A stretch of 64,000 nucleotides of DNA from Singulisphaera sp. GP187 (GCA_945862215.1 CAMAXY010000003.1:62001-126000), one strand, 5' to 3'; counted from the first letter of the stretch, positions 31,689-41,260 are shown. The notes: generated by a model from the letters alone, not told the origin. Made by a program: numbers and translations.

Positions 31689-32729
31689 ATGCCGCCGCGA
31701 ATCATCCTTGGTATCGAAAGCAGCTGTGACGAAACATCCGCGGCGCTTGTCAACATTGATGGCGATCAACTGCGGGTTCTTTCTTGCCGCACAGCTGGAC
31801 AGGATGATTTACATGCGGAATATCGGGGGGTTGTTCCTGAAATCGCCAGTCGTGCACACTTGGACAGAATCATCCCCGTCATTCGAGGCGCGTGCGCCGA
31901 TGCCGGCATCAAGATGAATGAAATCACTGGTGTCGCCGCGGGTCATCGCCCTGGATTGATCGGGTCGTTACTTGTTGGAACGAGCACAGCAAAAGCATTC
32001 GCATGGTCGCTCGACATTCCTTTCGTTGGAGTCGATCATGTGATGGCGCATCTTGTCGCCGGGCTGCTCGATCAAGTTGGGCTTGAGTGGCCGGCGATTG
32101 GACTTGTCGCATCGGGTGGACACACGAGTCTATTTCTTATGCGCTCTCCACTGGAAGCGCTATTGATTGGCGCAACAATCGATGATGCCGCAGGTGAAGC
32201 ATTCGATAAAGCTGCGTCCATATTGGAACTCGGATACCCAGGCGGCGCGAAACTGGATGCGCTTGCCGAAACTGGTGATGCTGATGCGATTGCACTGCCG
32301 ATGACAAGGCTGGATAAAGGAGATTTTTCTTTCAGCGGAATCAAGACTGCTCTTGCGCTTGCCGCGAGAGATCCCAAGCATGCTAGAAATTCTGCAGATT
32401 TGGCTGCGTCATTTCGTAAAGTTGTCGTCGCACAAATCATTCGCAATTTATCGCTCGCACTAGATGAGCATGCCACACCCTCTTGTTTGATTGGAGGCGG
32501 TGTCGCTGCAAATTCACTTTTGCGACGCGAAGCTGCAATCGCATGTGCACAGCGCAGCGTCACACTTCGAATCGCCGATCTTCGATGGTGCACAGATAAT
32601 GCCGCAATGATCGCTGGCGCAGGCGCATTGAGAATCGCTCGCGGGGAATGCGATGGATGGGATCTTGCTGCACATCCGCTCTCCGAAATCGCTCGGGGCG
32701 ATCGCGGAGCTCGGAGACGTGGCAGTTGA
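31689..32729 (+). CDS. tsaD: tRNA N6-adenosine threonylcarbamoyltransferase TsaD
   Basis: TsaD, with TsaB and TsaE, makes t6A37 in ANN-decoding tRNAs. From this start the protein is 346 aa and begins PPRIILGIESSCDETSAALV, the universal TsaD N-terminus. The metal-binding HVMAH motif (HxxxH) near residue 120 and GGVAANSLLR near 272 are present. An upstream ATG at 31665 would add 8 residues without similarity. The stop TGA overlaps the TTG start of the release-factor-like gene. Confidence 0.95.
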   Translation: MPPRIILGIESSCDETSAALVNIDGDQLRVLSCRTAGQDDLHAEYRGVVPEIASRAHLDRIIPVIRGACADAGIKMNEITGVAAGHRPGLIGSLLVGTSTAKAFAWSLDIPFVGVDHVMAHLVAGLLDQVGLEWPAIGLVASGGHTSLFLMRSPLEALLIGATIDDAAGEAFDKAASILELGYPGGAKLDALAETGDADAIALPMTRLDKGDFSFSGIKTALALAARDPKHARNSADLAASFRKVVVAQIIRNLSLALDEHATPSCLIGGGVAANSLLRREAAIACAQRSVTLRIADLRWCTDNAAMIAGAGALRIARGECDGWDLAAHPLSEIARGDRGARRRGS

Positions 32730-33277
32730 GCGATCTCCCCTCTGCATCTGATTCGATTTTTATTTCGGGACGACATCCTGTTTCTCTTGATGAAGAACAA
32801 CTTGTTCGGCAATGCACATTGAAGACTGGACGCGTCTCGGGTCCAGGAGGTCAGCATCGCAATCGAGTCGAGACTGCAATTTTCGTCACGCATAACCCAA
32901 CGCAAGTAGACGCACAAGGAACCGAGCGTCGTAGTCAAGTTGAAAATCGTCGCGTTGCGATTCGCCGCCTTCGCATTCGACTTGCAGTTCTGGTTCGAAC
33001 ACTCGAAGTCACCGCGGAACATCAACCGAGTGCGCTTTGGCAAAGCAGACGACGGGATCGAAGAATTCAGGTCAGCATTGATCACTGGGACTACGCAATA
33101 GTTCTTGCTGAAGCTCTCGATTTAGTCACTGCCTTGAATTTTGATGTCTCTGCAGCGGCAGCAACTTTGGGAGTTTCCATGAGTCAGTTGACTCGATTGA
33201 TTCGAGAAGACAAATTCGCGGCCGCAAAGTTGAATGCAGGTCGAAAATCAGCTGGACTGGGACCTCTGCGCGACTGA
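32726..33277 (+). CDS. Peptide-chain-release-factor-like GGQ protein
   Basis: Protein of about 183 aa with a class-I release-factor domain: TGRVSGPGGQHRNRVETAIF, whose GGQ loop triggers peptidyl-tRNA hydrolysis, followed by the basic stretch RRSQVENRRVAIRRLRIRL. There is no stop-codon recognition domain, so it resembles ribosome-rescue factors of the ArfB type rather than RF1/RF2. The C-terminal ~60 residues form a separate helical segment (AAAATLGVSMSQLTRLIRED), helix-turn-helix-like. The TTG start overlaps the tsaD stop and is proposed because the frame upstream is inside tsaD. Confidence 0.78.
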   Translation: MSDLPSASDSIFISGRHPVSLDEEQLVRQCTLKTGRVSGPGGQHRNRVETAIFVTHNPTQVDAQGTERRSQVENRRVAIRRLRIRLAVLVRTLEVTAEHQPSALWQSRRRDRRIQVSIDHWDYAIVLAEALDLVTALNFDVSAAAATLGVSMSQLTRLIREDKFAAAKLNAGRKSAGLGPLRD

Positions 33278-33318
33278 TGCGCTTGCTGGCGGAAGATTCA
33301 CCAAGCGAGAGCGTGCGC

Positions 33319-33324
33319 TAACCT
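33319..33324 (+). promoter_or_regulatory. -10-like TAACCT 7 nt before the M20 gene
   Basis: GCTAACCT ends 7 nt before the ATG at 33332, identical in sequence and distance to the site before the GNAT gene. Confidence 0.45.
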
Positions 33325-33331
33325 TCTTTGA

Positions 33332-34525
33332 ATGACTCACAGCGCACAACTTTCGCAACTGATTCAGGACGAACTTCCAAGCCTCATCGCAATTCGTCAC
33401 GATTTGCACACGCATCCAGAAATTGGTCTGAATGAAACAAGAACTTCGAAAGTGATTCAGCGTGAATTGCATTCTGCCGGGATAAAATTCCAAAGTGGAT
33501 TGGGCGGAGGAACAGGAGTGATCGCACAACTCCCTGGCCTAGGCGATAAGTCAATTGGGTTGCGAGCTGATATTGATGCACTTCCGATCATCGAAGAGAC
33601 GGGACTTTCATACTCATCACAATCCCCTGGAATTATGCATGCATGTGGTCACGACGGACATACCACGATACTTCTAGGTGTCGCTCGTGTGCTGGCAAAG
33701 TTGGCGAAGATCGCGCCTTTGCCCCGCCCAGTCACTCTGCTCTTTCAACCTGCAGAAGAAAATCTCGGCGGTGCAACACGCATGATCGCCGATGGTTGCT
33801 TGACTGGCCTGCTCGGTCCTTCGATCAGTGAGATGTACGGATTGCATTGCTGGCCGTGGCTTCCAGTCAATTCCATTGGAGTTCGAAACGGACCACTTCT
33901 CGCTTCGACAGATTATTTTTCAATCACTGTGCATGGACGCGGTTCTCACGCCGCGTGGCCGCATTTATCAAATGACCCAGTGATCGCCATGGCCGCAATT
34001 ATCACTGCGCTCCAAACGGTCGTGAGTCGAAACACAGATCCCAACGACGCAGTGGTTGTCTCTGTATGTGTCGTCATGGCAGGACATGCGTTTAATGTTA
34101 TTCCTCAAGATGGGGCGCTTGAAGGAACGATTCGGACACTCAACGAACAGGTCCGTACGAACACGATCAAGCGAATCGAAGAAATTGTCGATCACGCTGC
34201 GAGAATGCATGGTTGCACTGCAGATACAAAAATTTCTTCGGGATGCCCACCAACTGTGAATTACCCCACTGCGACGGATGCAGTCCGATGTGCGGCGCTT
34301 CAGATTCCTGCAGCTCAACTTGTTGAAATGGAAAATCCGTTCATGGGCGGAGAGGATTTCGCCTTTTATGGCAAAGAGATTCCTACAAGTTTTTTTCTGC
34401 TTGGAATACAAGATCCAAGTCGCCCAAGCATGCCAGCCTTGCATCATCCATCTTTTAACTTCAACGATGATGCAATTTCGACAGGCGTAGAAGCATTCTG
34501 CCGACTTGCGATTTCCGATTCTTGA
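33332..34525 (+). CDS. M20-family amidohydrolase (N-acyl-amino-acid/IAA-conjugate type)
   Basis: Dinuclear-metal amidohydrolase of 397 aa. Ordered motifs: RHDLHTHPEIGLNETRTS near residue 22, GLRADIDALPIIEETGL, MHACGHDGHTTILLG (His and Asp metal ligands), FQPAEENLGGATRMI (Glu pair) and GGEDFAFYG near 350. This is the order of the amidohydrolase (M20D) subfamily that cleaves N-acyl amino acids. The dimerisation domain (HAAWPHLSNDPVIAMAAI) is intact. The substrate is not determinable. No signal peptide, so it is cytoplasmic. Confidence 0.9.
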   Translation: MTHSAQLSQLIQDELPSLIAIRHDLHTHPEIGLNETRTSKVIQRELHSAGIKFQSGLGGGTGVIAQLPGLGDKSIGLRADIDALPIIEETGLSYSSQSPGIMHACGHDGHTTILLGVARVLAKLAKIAPLPRPVTLLFQPAEENLGGATRMIADGCLTGLLGPSISEMYGLHCWPWLPVNSIGVRNGPLLASTDYFSITVHGRGSHAAWPHLSNDPVIAMAAIITALQTVVSRNTDPNDAVVVSVCVVMAGHAFNVIPQDGALEGTIRTLNEQVRTNTIKRIEEIVDHAARMHGCTADTKISSGCPPTVNYPTATDAVRCAALQIPAAQLVEMENPFMGGEDFAFYGKEIPTSFFLLGIQDPSRPSMPALHHPSFNFNDDAISTGVEAFCRLAISDS

Positions 34526-34584
34526 AGATTTAATTTGGATTTCAGGTTTTTCGTGTTCTAATAACCTCAATCAAGCATTATCCC

Positions 34585-36864
34585 ATGAATAAAAATATTT
34601 TTCGATCTCTCTCTCTGTTGTTCGTTCAATTGACCGTCATCTCTGCTGGTTCGTCAGCTGCGCAGATCCAGCCAAATGATCCCGCACCAATCGAAATTCG
34701 CACGGTGGCTCGAGTTGACTCGCCACTGGTGCGCAGTCAAGATCAAACACTCATTCCAAAGCATCTTCGTGAATCTGTTACTGCGATAACGATCGATGAG
34801 TCGAAATGGAAAGCACTCAGTGCTCATGGTGATGTGCTGATCGAATCCGTTCCATTTGGACCATCCCAAACTCACTCTTTGATTATGCATCGAGCCGATC
34901 CATTTGAGAATCATCCGCGAATCGTTGGCGCAACGATCGCAGCAAATGGCATGGTCATCGAAACTCCAATCGCGATTCCAGCGATCGACTGCTATGTCGG
35001 ATCACTCTTCAATGATCCAGAGTCTCGCGTGCTGCTTTCTCGCGGCGATGGTTTTCTTGTTGGATATGTTCAGGCAAATGGAAAGACATGGATTGTGTCC
35101 AACGAACGCGTAGGTGGCAATGGACCGATCGTCTCCTATGGAATGGATGATGTTCCGCCAGGAACATTTGATGTCCCAAAGTGGACTTGCGAAGCGCTTC
35201 AGCCACCTGATTCGGTTGCAGGCGCTGGCTCCGAAGGTGGCATCGCCGATTCGATGCAGCCCTGTTGGCAATCGCGAATTGCAATCGATACGGATCTTGA
35301 GTTTCTCGCACTCTTTGCAAACAATCAAGCAGCTGCGATTGGATATGTCGGAACACTCTTTGCGGCACTTTCGGATATTTATTCTCGCGATACATATTTG
35401 CGACCAGGTATGGGATCGTTGCGACTCTGGACGAATGGCACTGACCCTTGGAATGCGACAAGCACTTCAAATCAGCTCACAGAATTTCGCGACTTCTGGG
35501 AAGCCCAACCCGAGACATCACCACGTGAATCTGCGGCATTACTTTCTGGTCGTGGACTTGGCGGAGGGGTTGCGTGGCTGAACTCGGGATGTGGTTCATT
35601 TGCGTACTCCGTTTCTGCCAATCTTGCTGGTTCTTTTCCATATCCCTTGCTCGACAACAACAATTCGAACTGGGACATCATGGTGGTCGCTCACGAACTT
35701 GGCCACAACTATGGTGCGCCCCATACTCATAACTACACGCCACCAGCAGATGGTTGCGGATCGAGTCCGCAAGATTGTTCCGCAGCGACGAATGATCTTG
35801 GAACGATCATGAGTTATTGTCATATCTGCCCAGGCGGTATGGCGAATATGAATTTGTATTTTCACGCGCTTAATGTTGGATCGATTCAGGCGTATTTGCA
35901 ATCTGCTGCTTGCCCTTTCTCTGCTGCAGCTCAACCAGCGATGGCCGTACCTGAGCGTATGAGCGCAGTTCCTGGAACCACAATCGATATCGACGTGATG
36001 GGCAACGACGTGAAATTCAATTGCGAAACTATTTCATTGCTTGGAATCACTCAGCCTGGTCAAGGTTGCTCGGCGGTGATCGTTGTTGGCGCTGGACCAA
36101 GCGGGCGAAACATTGTGCGATTCACTTCTCCAAACCTTGCTGCAACCACTGTTACTTTCAATTACACAATTGCAGAATTAAGCGGCACTCAAGCAACTGC
36201 AACTGTGACCATCGATCTCACACCAATGCGTTTGCCTGAAAATCCAACTGGTGACACGCCAGGAATGGCGACTCAGTACTACATCCTGAACGCACCTGCT
36301 GTCCTTCCAAATTTTAATGCACTCACTCCATATAGCACAACCAGCGTTGCACAAATGAATTTCGATAGCACAGGCGGAAACTTTGCAACAAGCAATCGAG
36401 CAGATGAAGTCGGCGCGGTCTTCACTGGTTGGCTGAATGTTCCTACTGCGGGAACATGGACGCTCTATACGAATTCGGATGACGGATCTCGGCTGCTTAT
36501 TGGAACAACTCAAATTGTGGCCAACGATGGACTGCATGGGATGGTTGAAAAAAGTGGGACCGTCGATCTTGCCCCTGGCAAGCATGCTCTGCGTATCGAA
36601 TTCTTCGAAAATGGTGGCGGCGCAGGTTTACTCGTCTCGTGGTCTGGGCCAAATACTTCGAAGGCTCTCATCCCTTCGAGCGGACTCAGTAAAGGCGGCA
36701 CCATCAACCGTGCAGACATCAATAGGGATGGCAGCGTTGGCGGTCCAGATTTGACAGCGCTCTTGTCAGCATGGGGTACGAATGATTCGAATACAGATAT
36801 CAATCAGGACGGAACCGTCAATGGCTCCGACATGACAAACTTGCTTACGGCATGGTCGAACTGA
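34585..36864 (+). CDS. Secreted reprolysin-like metalloprotease with PA14 and dockerin-like repeats
   Basis: Exported protein of 759 aa: signal peptide at the start, an N-terminal propeptide-like region, then a metzincin catalytic domain with HELGHNYGAPH near residue 370 and NDLGTIMSYCH as the likely Met-turn. A beta-rich segment follows (~450-545). The PA14 domain spans about 560-690 (FTGWLNVPTAGTWTLYTNSD, RIEFFENGGGAGLLVSW). The end has two dockerin-like repeats (DINRDGSVGGPDLTALLSAW, DINQDGTVNGSDMTNLLTAW), the same tail as the 17760 gene product. PA14 suggests carbohydrate binding. It probably digests extracellular protein. Confidence 0.85.
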   Translation: MNKNIFRSLSLLFVQLTVISAGSSAAQIQPNDPAPIEIRTVARVDSPLVRSQDQTLIPKHLRESVTAITIDESKWKALSAHGDVLIESVPFGPSQTHSLIMHRADPFENHPRIVGATIAANGMVIETPIAIPAIDCYVGSLFNDPESRVLLSRGDGFLVGYVQANGKTWIVSNERVGGNGPIVSYGMDDVPPGTFDVPKWTCEALQPPDSVAGAGSEGGIADSMQPCWQSRIAIDTDLEFLALFANNQAAAIGYVGTLFAALSDIYSRDTYLRPGMGSLRLWTNGTDPWNATSTSNQLTEFRDFWEAQPETSPRESAALLSGRGLGGGVAWLNSGCGSFAYSVSANLAGSFPYPLLDNNNSNWDIMVVAHELGHNYGAPHTHNYTPPADGCGSSPQDCSAATNDLGTIMSYCHICPGGMANMNLYFHALNVGSIQAYLQSAACPFSAAAQPAMAVPERMSAVPGTTIDIDVMGNDVKFNCETISLLGITQPGQGCSAVIVVGAGPSGRNIVRFTSPNLAATTVTFNYTIAELSGTQATATVTIDLTPMRLPENPTGDTPGMATQYYILNAPAVLPNFNALTPYSTTSVAQMNFDSTGGNFATSNRADEVGAVFTGWLNVPTAGTWTLYTNSDDGSRLLIGTTQIVANDGLHGMVEKSGTVDLAPGKHALRIEFFENGGGAGLLVSWSGPNTSKALIPSSGLSKGGTINRADINRDGSVGGPDLTALLSAWGTNDSNTDINQDGTVNGSDMTNLLTAWSN

Positions 36865-36881
36865 ACCGCGCGAAAAAAGTG

Positions 36882-36908
36882 AAACTGTTTTCTTTAATCA
36901 GTTTTTCT
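36882..36908. terminator. Weak bidirectional terminator-like hairpin
   Basis: AAACTG at 36882-36887 pairs with CAGTTT at 36899-36904 and is followed by T-rich sequence; A-rich sequence precedes it. It sits between the convergent protease and transaldolase genes. Confidence 0.4.
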
Positions 36909-36912
36909 TAAC

Positions 36913-37995
36913 TCACTTGGCCAAGACTGTGGCCTTGGCTTCGATCTTGGCAATGAGTTCGTTCCAACTTGCGTCGAACGAATCGCGACCTTCGATCTGA
37001 AGTTCCTTGCCACATGCATCCAAGTCGACGCCAGCTTTCTTCACCGCATCGAGCGTGTTCTGCCACGAAGTATCACCTGGTGCAAGCACATTCTTGATCG
37101 CTGCGCCTTTGCTTAGGGCAATGAGCGTTTCCTCTGGCATTGTGTTGACCGTGCGAGGCGAAGCAAGACCTTCAACATACAAAGTCTGCGGAAGCGCTGG
37201 ATCTTTCGTACTTGTGCTTGCATAAAGCAAGCGTTGAGGTCTCGCGCCTTTCGCTTCAAGGGCAAGCCATCGATCGGATGCATAGAGCGCGCAGTATGCG
37301 TTGTAGCACTGACGGCTCACTGCGATTCCAACAGTATTTTTCAATTCCGCAGGCAACTTTGGCGCGGTTTTGCGATCCCATCGTGAAACGAAAAGACTTG
37401 CGACGCTCGACACAGCGCCAAGTGGCAGTCCCGCAGCAGCACGTTTTTCAAGACCACGCAGATAAGCATCTGATGCAGCATCGAAGTGCGCTTTGGAAAA
37501 GAGCAGCGTGACATTGACCGAGATTCCGTCTGCGATCAAATCAACAATCGCAGGAATTCCTTCTGGAGTCCCTGGAACTTTGATGAACAAGTTTGGACGC
37601 TTCGCCCGCGCATGCAGGTCGCGCGCTTGTGCAACCGTTGCCATCGTGTCGTTGGCCAAGAGTGGAGAAACTTCGAGAGAAACCCATCCATCGATTCCGC
37701 CAGTGCGGTCGTAAATAGGTTTGAAGAGATCACATGCTCGGATCAGATCTGAGATTGCGCATTCGAAGAAAATCTGCTCAGACTTCATTCCCTTGGACAT
37801 CAATGGACGAATCTGGGCGTCATAATCGCTGCTGCCAACAATTGCCTTCTCAAAAATCGATGGGTTGGATGTCAGGCCAACCACGGAAAGATCTTTGATC
37901 CAAGTTGCCAACTGACCAGAGTCGAGCAATTTTCGAGTGATGTTGTCGAGCCAGATGGATTGGCCGGTCATGGCAAGTAAAGCAGTTGAGCGCAT
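36913..37995 (-). CDS. tal: Transaldolase
   Basis: Transfers a dihydroxyacetone unit between sugar phosphates in the pentose phosphate pathway. The 360-aa protein has the motifs GLTSNPSIFEKAI, DGWVSLEVSPLLANDT (Asp/Glu loop) and NLFIKVPGTPEGIPAI with the Schiff-base lysine, then NVTLLFS. The length fits the long bacterial subfamily that in some genomes is fused to pgi; here the two are separate and divergent. AGGAG-type GGAG lies about 9 nt before the ATG at 37995. Confidence 0.95.
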   Translation of the reverse strand: MRSTALLAMTGQSIWLDNITRKLLDSGQLATWIKDLSVVGLTSNPSIFEKAIVGSSDYDAQIRPLMSKGMKSEQIFFECAISDLIRACDLFKPIYDRTGGIDGWVSLEVSPLLANDTMATVAQARDLHARAKRPNLFIKVPGTPEGIPAIVDLIADGISVNVTLLFSKAHFDAASDAYLRGLEKRAAAGLPLGAVSSVASLFVSRWDRKTAPKLPAELKNTVGIAVSRQCYNAYCALYASDRWLALEAKGARPQRLLYASTSTKDPALPQTLYVEGLASPRTVNTMPEETLIALSKGAAIKNVLAPGDTSWQNTLDAVKKAGVDLDACGKELQIEGRDSFDASWNELIAKIEAKATVLAK

Positions 37996-38122
37996 TTGCA
38001 GAATCTCCTTAGTGTTGATGTGCTGATTGAATCGAAGATATAAGCATAACGAAAATTGATTTGAGAAACACTAAGAATCCATCAAGAGTCGATTGCGGCA
38101 TATTTTTTCACAAGCTCACTGC

Positions 38123-38128
38123 TATATT
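38123..38128 (+). promoter_or_regulatory. -10 TATATT 6 nt before pgi
   Basis: TATATT (five of six consensus bases) ends 6 nt before the ATG at 38135; no Shine-Dalgarno. Confidence 0.5.
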
Positions 38129-38134
38129 CGTGCA

Positions 38135-39799
38135 ATGACAACTGCACAATCCTCCCCTGCCCACGCCGTCCGCACTCCTCTGAACAGCCTTCCACAATGG
38201 AAAGCGTTGCAGGCACATTATTCTCAGCAAGCGAATGCGCATTTGCGTGACATGTTTAAAAGCGATGCCGCACGTGCAAAATCTCTCAGCATCGAAGGTC
38301 CTGGAGATATGTTCATGGATTATTCCAAGCAGCGTGTCACCACGCAGACTATGGAACTGCTGCTCAGTCTCGCAGACGCGAGTGGATTGCGAACGCACAT
38401 CGATGCGATGTTTCGTGGAGACAAGATCAATGTGACTGAAGATCGTGCGGTGCTGCATGTCGCACTTCGCGCACCGCGCACAAGTCGCATCATGGTCGAT
38501 GGTGTTGATGTTGTTCCTGCCGTCCACGAAGTTCTCGATCGAATGGGTTCTTTCGCCGAGTCCATCCGCAGCGGTGCATGGAAGGGTCATACTGGAAAGC
38601 GCATTCGAAATGTCATCAACATCGGCATCGGTGGCAGTGACTTGGGGCCTGCAATGGCGTATGACGCTCTGTGCGCTTACACCGCACGTGACATTTCATT
38701 CCGCTTTGTGTCGAATGTTGACGCAACAGATTTTGCAGAGAAGACGCGAGACTGCGATCCTGCTGAGACTCTCTTCATTGTCTGCTCGAAAACCTTTACC
38801 ACGCTCGAGACAATGACCAATGCGAACACGGCGCGTGACTGGGCGCTGAAGGCACTCGGTGGCGATATTGCCGCGGTTGCAAAGCATTTTGTTGCGGTTT
38901 CAACCAATGCAGAAAAGGTGAAAGCCTTTGGAATCGACACTGCAAATATGTTTGGCTTCTGGGATTGGGTCGGCGGGCGATACTCGATGGATTCTGCAAT
39001 CGGACTCTCGACGATGGTTGCAGTTGGACCTGCAGCTTTCAAGGAAATGCTTGGAGGTTTCCACGAAATGGATGAACATTTCCGAACGACTCCATTTGCA
39101 AAGAATCTTCCGGTGCTGATGGCGCTTGTTGGAATTTGGAATACGAATTTTCTGGGAGCGCAGACTCTTGCGGTTCTTCCATACGATCAATACCTCGATC
39201 GATTCAGTTCGTATCTGCAACAACTTGAAATGGAATCCAACGGCAAGCATGTCACGCTTGATGGGACTCGCGTGCAGTGGTCCACATGCCCCGCTGTTTG
39301 GGGTCAGCCTGGAACGAATGGTCAGCATGCGTTTTATCAAATGATCCATCAAGGAACGCCGCTTGTTCCATGCGACTTTATTGCTTTCTGCGAACCGCTC
39401 AATCCAATCGGCAAGCATCAAGATTTGTTGATCGCCAACGTGCTTGCACAAGCGGAAGCGTTGGCATTCGGCAAGACTTTGAGTGAAGTTGAAGCGGAAG
39501 GTTCTGCTCCATGGCTTGCTCAACATCGCGAGTTTGATGGCAATCGACCTTCAACAACAATCTTGTGCCCCAAACTGACGCCCGCAACTTTGGGCAGGCT
39601 CATTGCGTTGTACGAGCACAAAGTTTTCGTGCAAGGAACGATTTGGGGAATCAACTCGTTCGATCAATGGGGCGTTGAACTCGGCAAAGTTTTGGCACAG
39701 CGAATCATTCCAGAACTTTCTGGCGCTGCACCAAAGCCCGCGCATGACTCGAGCACTCAGCAGTTGATTGGCCGATATCGCGCGGGTCGCGGCCGATAG
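38135..39799 (+). CDS. pgi: Glucose-6-phosphate isomerase
   Basis: Interconverts glucose-6-P and fructose-6-P. The 554-aa long-form enzyme has [54 protein letters not shown], the signature [16 protein letters not shown] and, near the end, [18 protein letters not shown] (PGI signature 2). The ATG at 38135 is chosen over a frame from 38093 because the family N-terminus matches [14 protein letters not shown] closely after it. Divergent from transaldolase, giving a linked glycolysis and pentose-phosphate pair. Confidence 0.96.
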   Translation: MTTAQSSPAHAVRTPLNSLPQWKALQAHYSQQANAHLRDMFKSDAARAKSLSIEGPGDMFMDYSKQRVTTQTMELLLSLADASGLRTHIDAMFRGDKINVTEDRAVLHVALRAPRTSRIMVDGVDVVPAVHEVLDRMGSFAESIRSGAWKGHTGKRIRNVINIGIGGSDLGPAMAYDALCAYTARDISFRFVSNVDATDFAEKTRDCDPAETLFIVCSKTFTTLETMTNANTARDWALKALGGDIAAVAKHFVAVSTNAEKVKAFGIDTANMFGFWDWVGGRYSMDSAIGLSTMVAVGPAAFKEMLGGFHEMDEHFRTTPFAKNLPVLMALVGIWNTNFLGAQTLAVLPYDQYLDRFSSYLQQLEMESNGKHVTLDGTRVQWSTCPAVWGQPGTNGQHAFYQMIHQGTPLVPCDFIAFCEPLNPIGKHQDLLIANVLAQAEALAFGKTLSEVEAEGSAPWLAQHREFDGNRPSTTILCPKLTPATLGRLIALYEHKVFVQGTIWGINSFDQWGVELGKVLAQRIIPELSGAAPKPAHDSSTQQLIGRYRAGRGR

Positions 39800-39852
39800 T
39801 CGCTGTCGAAAGTCGCATGCGAGAGCTGCCTCGTTACAGGAGGTTGACTTCT

Positions 39853-41043
39853 TTATGCGGTTGGCATTGATCGCGAGAGTTGTTGAACGGATTCGATTAC
39901 AGCATTTGCTGCGGAGATAATTTCTGTATTTGTTGTATTGCGAGAAATCGAAAACCGCACAGCTCCATGAGCGATTTCTGGTGGGATTCCCATTGCTAAC
40001 AAAACTGGCGATGGATCCAGCGATCCAGATGAGCACGCCGCTCCCGCTGATGCTGCGACTCCATGCCTTGCGAGATTCATAAGCACAGCTTCGGCTTCTA
40101 GATTTGCAAATGCAATGTTGCTCGTATTCCACACACGAAGATTCTGACTCGTCAGAATGATTGCATTTGGGATTCCCGCGCAAACCAACTCTTCGAATCG
40201 ATTGCGCAGTGATTCGAAATGCAACCATGGATTGGGCGTCTGATTCAGCCAAATCTCCGCCATTTCTGCGGCGACTCCCATCCCGATGATTCCCGAAACA
40301 TTTTCAGTGCCTCCGCGGCGATCTCGTTCCTGTGGACCGCCGATGATTGCCGATCGCAGCATGGTGCCGCGACGACAGTACAAAGCGCCAACTCCCTTTG
40401 GTCCTTGAAATTTGTGAGCAGATAATGTGAGCAAATCAACTTCGATCGACGACAAGTCGGTTGGCATTCGTCCGACCCACTGCGTCGCATCTGTATGAAA
40501 ACGAACTCCATACTGACGGCACATCGATCCCAATTGCGCAATCGGCTGCAGAACTCCGGTCTCATTGTTCGCCCACATCACAGAAACAATTGCAATTTCT
40601 TTTGCACGTTTCTGAAGTAAATGCTCGAGAGTCTTTGGGTCTATGACTCCATCTCGACCACCTTCCAGCCATACAACTTCTGCTCCTTCATTGGCAAATC
40701 GATTTACCAATTCTTGTGCGCATTCTCGAACCGCGCTGTGTTCGAAGCGAGTTGTCACGATGACCTTACGCAATCCAGCACCGGCTGCGAGATATCCGCC
40801 CAGCGATCCAGCCAACGCAAGATTGCACGATTCTGTTCCGCCCGAAGTCAAAATAATCTCGCGTGGCGCACACCCGACGAGTTGCGCGATTTGTTCCCGT
40901 GCATGCTCGACTGCCTGTCGAGCGCGCTCTCCGTCGGCATAGAGACTCGACGGATTCCCCCAATTTTCACGCAATGATTCTTGAATTGCCAAGACGACCT
41001 CTTCGGCAGGTCGAGTTGTCGCATTATTGTCCAGATAGATCAC
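39853..41043 (-). CDS. iscS: Cysteine desulfurase (NifS/IscS family)
   Basis: PLP enzyme releasing sulfur from cysteine for Fe-S clusters and tRNA thiolation. The 396-aa protein starts IYLDNNATTRPAEEVV, has ILTSGGTESCNLAL, the PLP lysine in LTLSAHKFQGPKGVGALYCR, and the catalytic loop GAACSSGSLDPSPVLLAMGI. The start is a GTG (AGGTGA upstream) overlapping the stop of a short upstream frame (GTGA). No iscU or iscR is adjacent, so it could supply any of several sulfur pathways; the symbol is tentative between iscS and nifS. Confidence 0.93.
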   Translation of the reverse strand: MIYLDNNATTRPAEEVVLAIQESLRENWGNPSSLYADGERARQAVEHAREQIAQLVGCAPREIILTSGGTESCNLALAGSLGGYLAAGAGLRKVIVTTRFEHSAVRECAQELVNRFANEGAEVVWLEGGRDGVIDPKTLEHLLQKRAKEIAIVSVMWANNETGVLQPIAQLGSMCRQYGVRFHTDATQWVGRMPTDLSSIEVDLLTLSAHKFQGPKGVGALYCRRGTMLRSAIIGGPQERDRRGGTENVSGIIGMGVAAEMAEIWLNQTPNPWLHFESLRNRFEELVCAGIPNAIILTSQNLRVWNTSNIAFANLEAEAVLMNLARHGVAASAGAACSSGSLDPSPVLLAMGIPPEIAHGAVRFSISRNTTNTEIISAANAVIESVQQLSRSMPTA

Positions 41044-41147
41044 AGTTTCACCTGCACTGGGTCTTCACCGCCTCGACCTTCACTTCCATCTAGTCCATCT
41101 GGTCCATCTGGTGCAAGTGGGCGGTGATTGAGATTTGATTTCAGCAT
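41040..41147 (-). CDS. Possible 35-residue leader peptide before cysteine desulfurase
   Basis: Short frame MLKSNLNHRPLAPDGPDGLD... of 35 aa, rich in Gly-Pro-Asp triplets from a 9-bp DNA repeat (TCCATCTGG). Its stop overlaps the cysteine desulfurase GTG by 4 bp, which would allow translational coupling. The ribosome binding site is weak (GAGAAG). It could equally be spacer. Confidence 0.25.
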   Translation of the reverse strand: MLKSNLNHRPLAPDGPDGLDGSEGRGGEDPVQVKL

Positions 41148-41176
41148 CAAAATCTTCTCGTACGAAAGCGAGCGAA

Positions 41177-41260
41177 TGCGGGCGAGAGGAATCGAACCTC
41201 CACGGGTTTTACCCCACAAGAACCTGAATCTTGCGCGTCTGCCAATTCCGCCACGCCCGC
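41177..41260 (-). tRNA. tRNA-Leu (anticodon CAG)
   Basis: Class II tRNA with a long variable arm (TGGGGTAAAACCCG). Acceptor GCGGGCG/CGCCCGC, D arm with TGGCAGACGC, anticodon loop TTCAGGT (CAG), T arm GGAGG-TTCGATT-CCTCT, discriminator A. No CCA is encoded. A -10-like TACAAT lies 11 bp upstream on the minus strand (41277-41272). Confidence 0.95.

Noticed and set aside
32072-33085. 337-codon minus-strand frame opposite tsaD and the release-factor-like gene
   Set aside because: It spans two well-supported genes and their junction on the other strand; the product is Ser/Arg-rich without motifs.
39551-40252. 233-codon minus-strand frame across the pgi end and the desulfurase gene
   Set aside because: It runs through two confident genes in another frame, without motifs.
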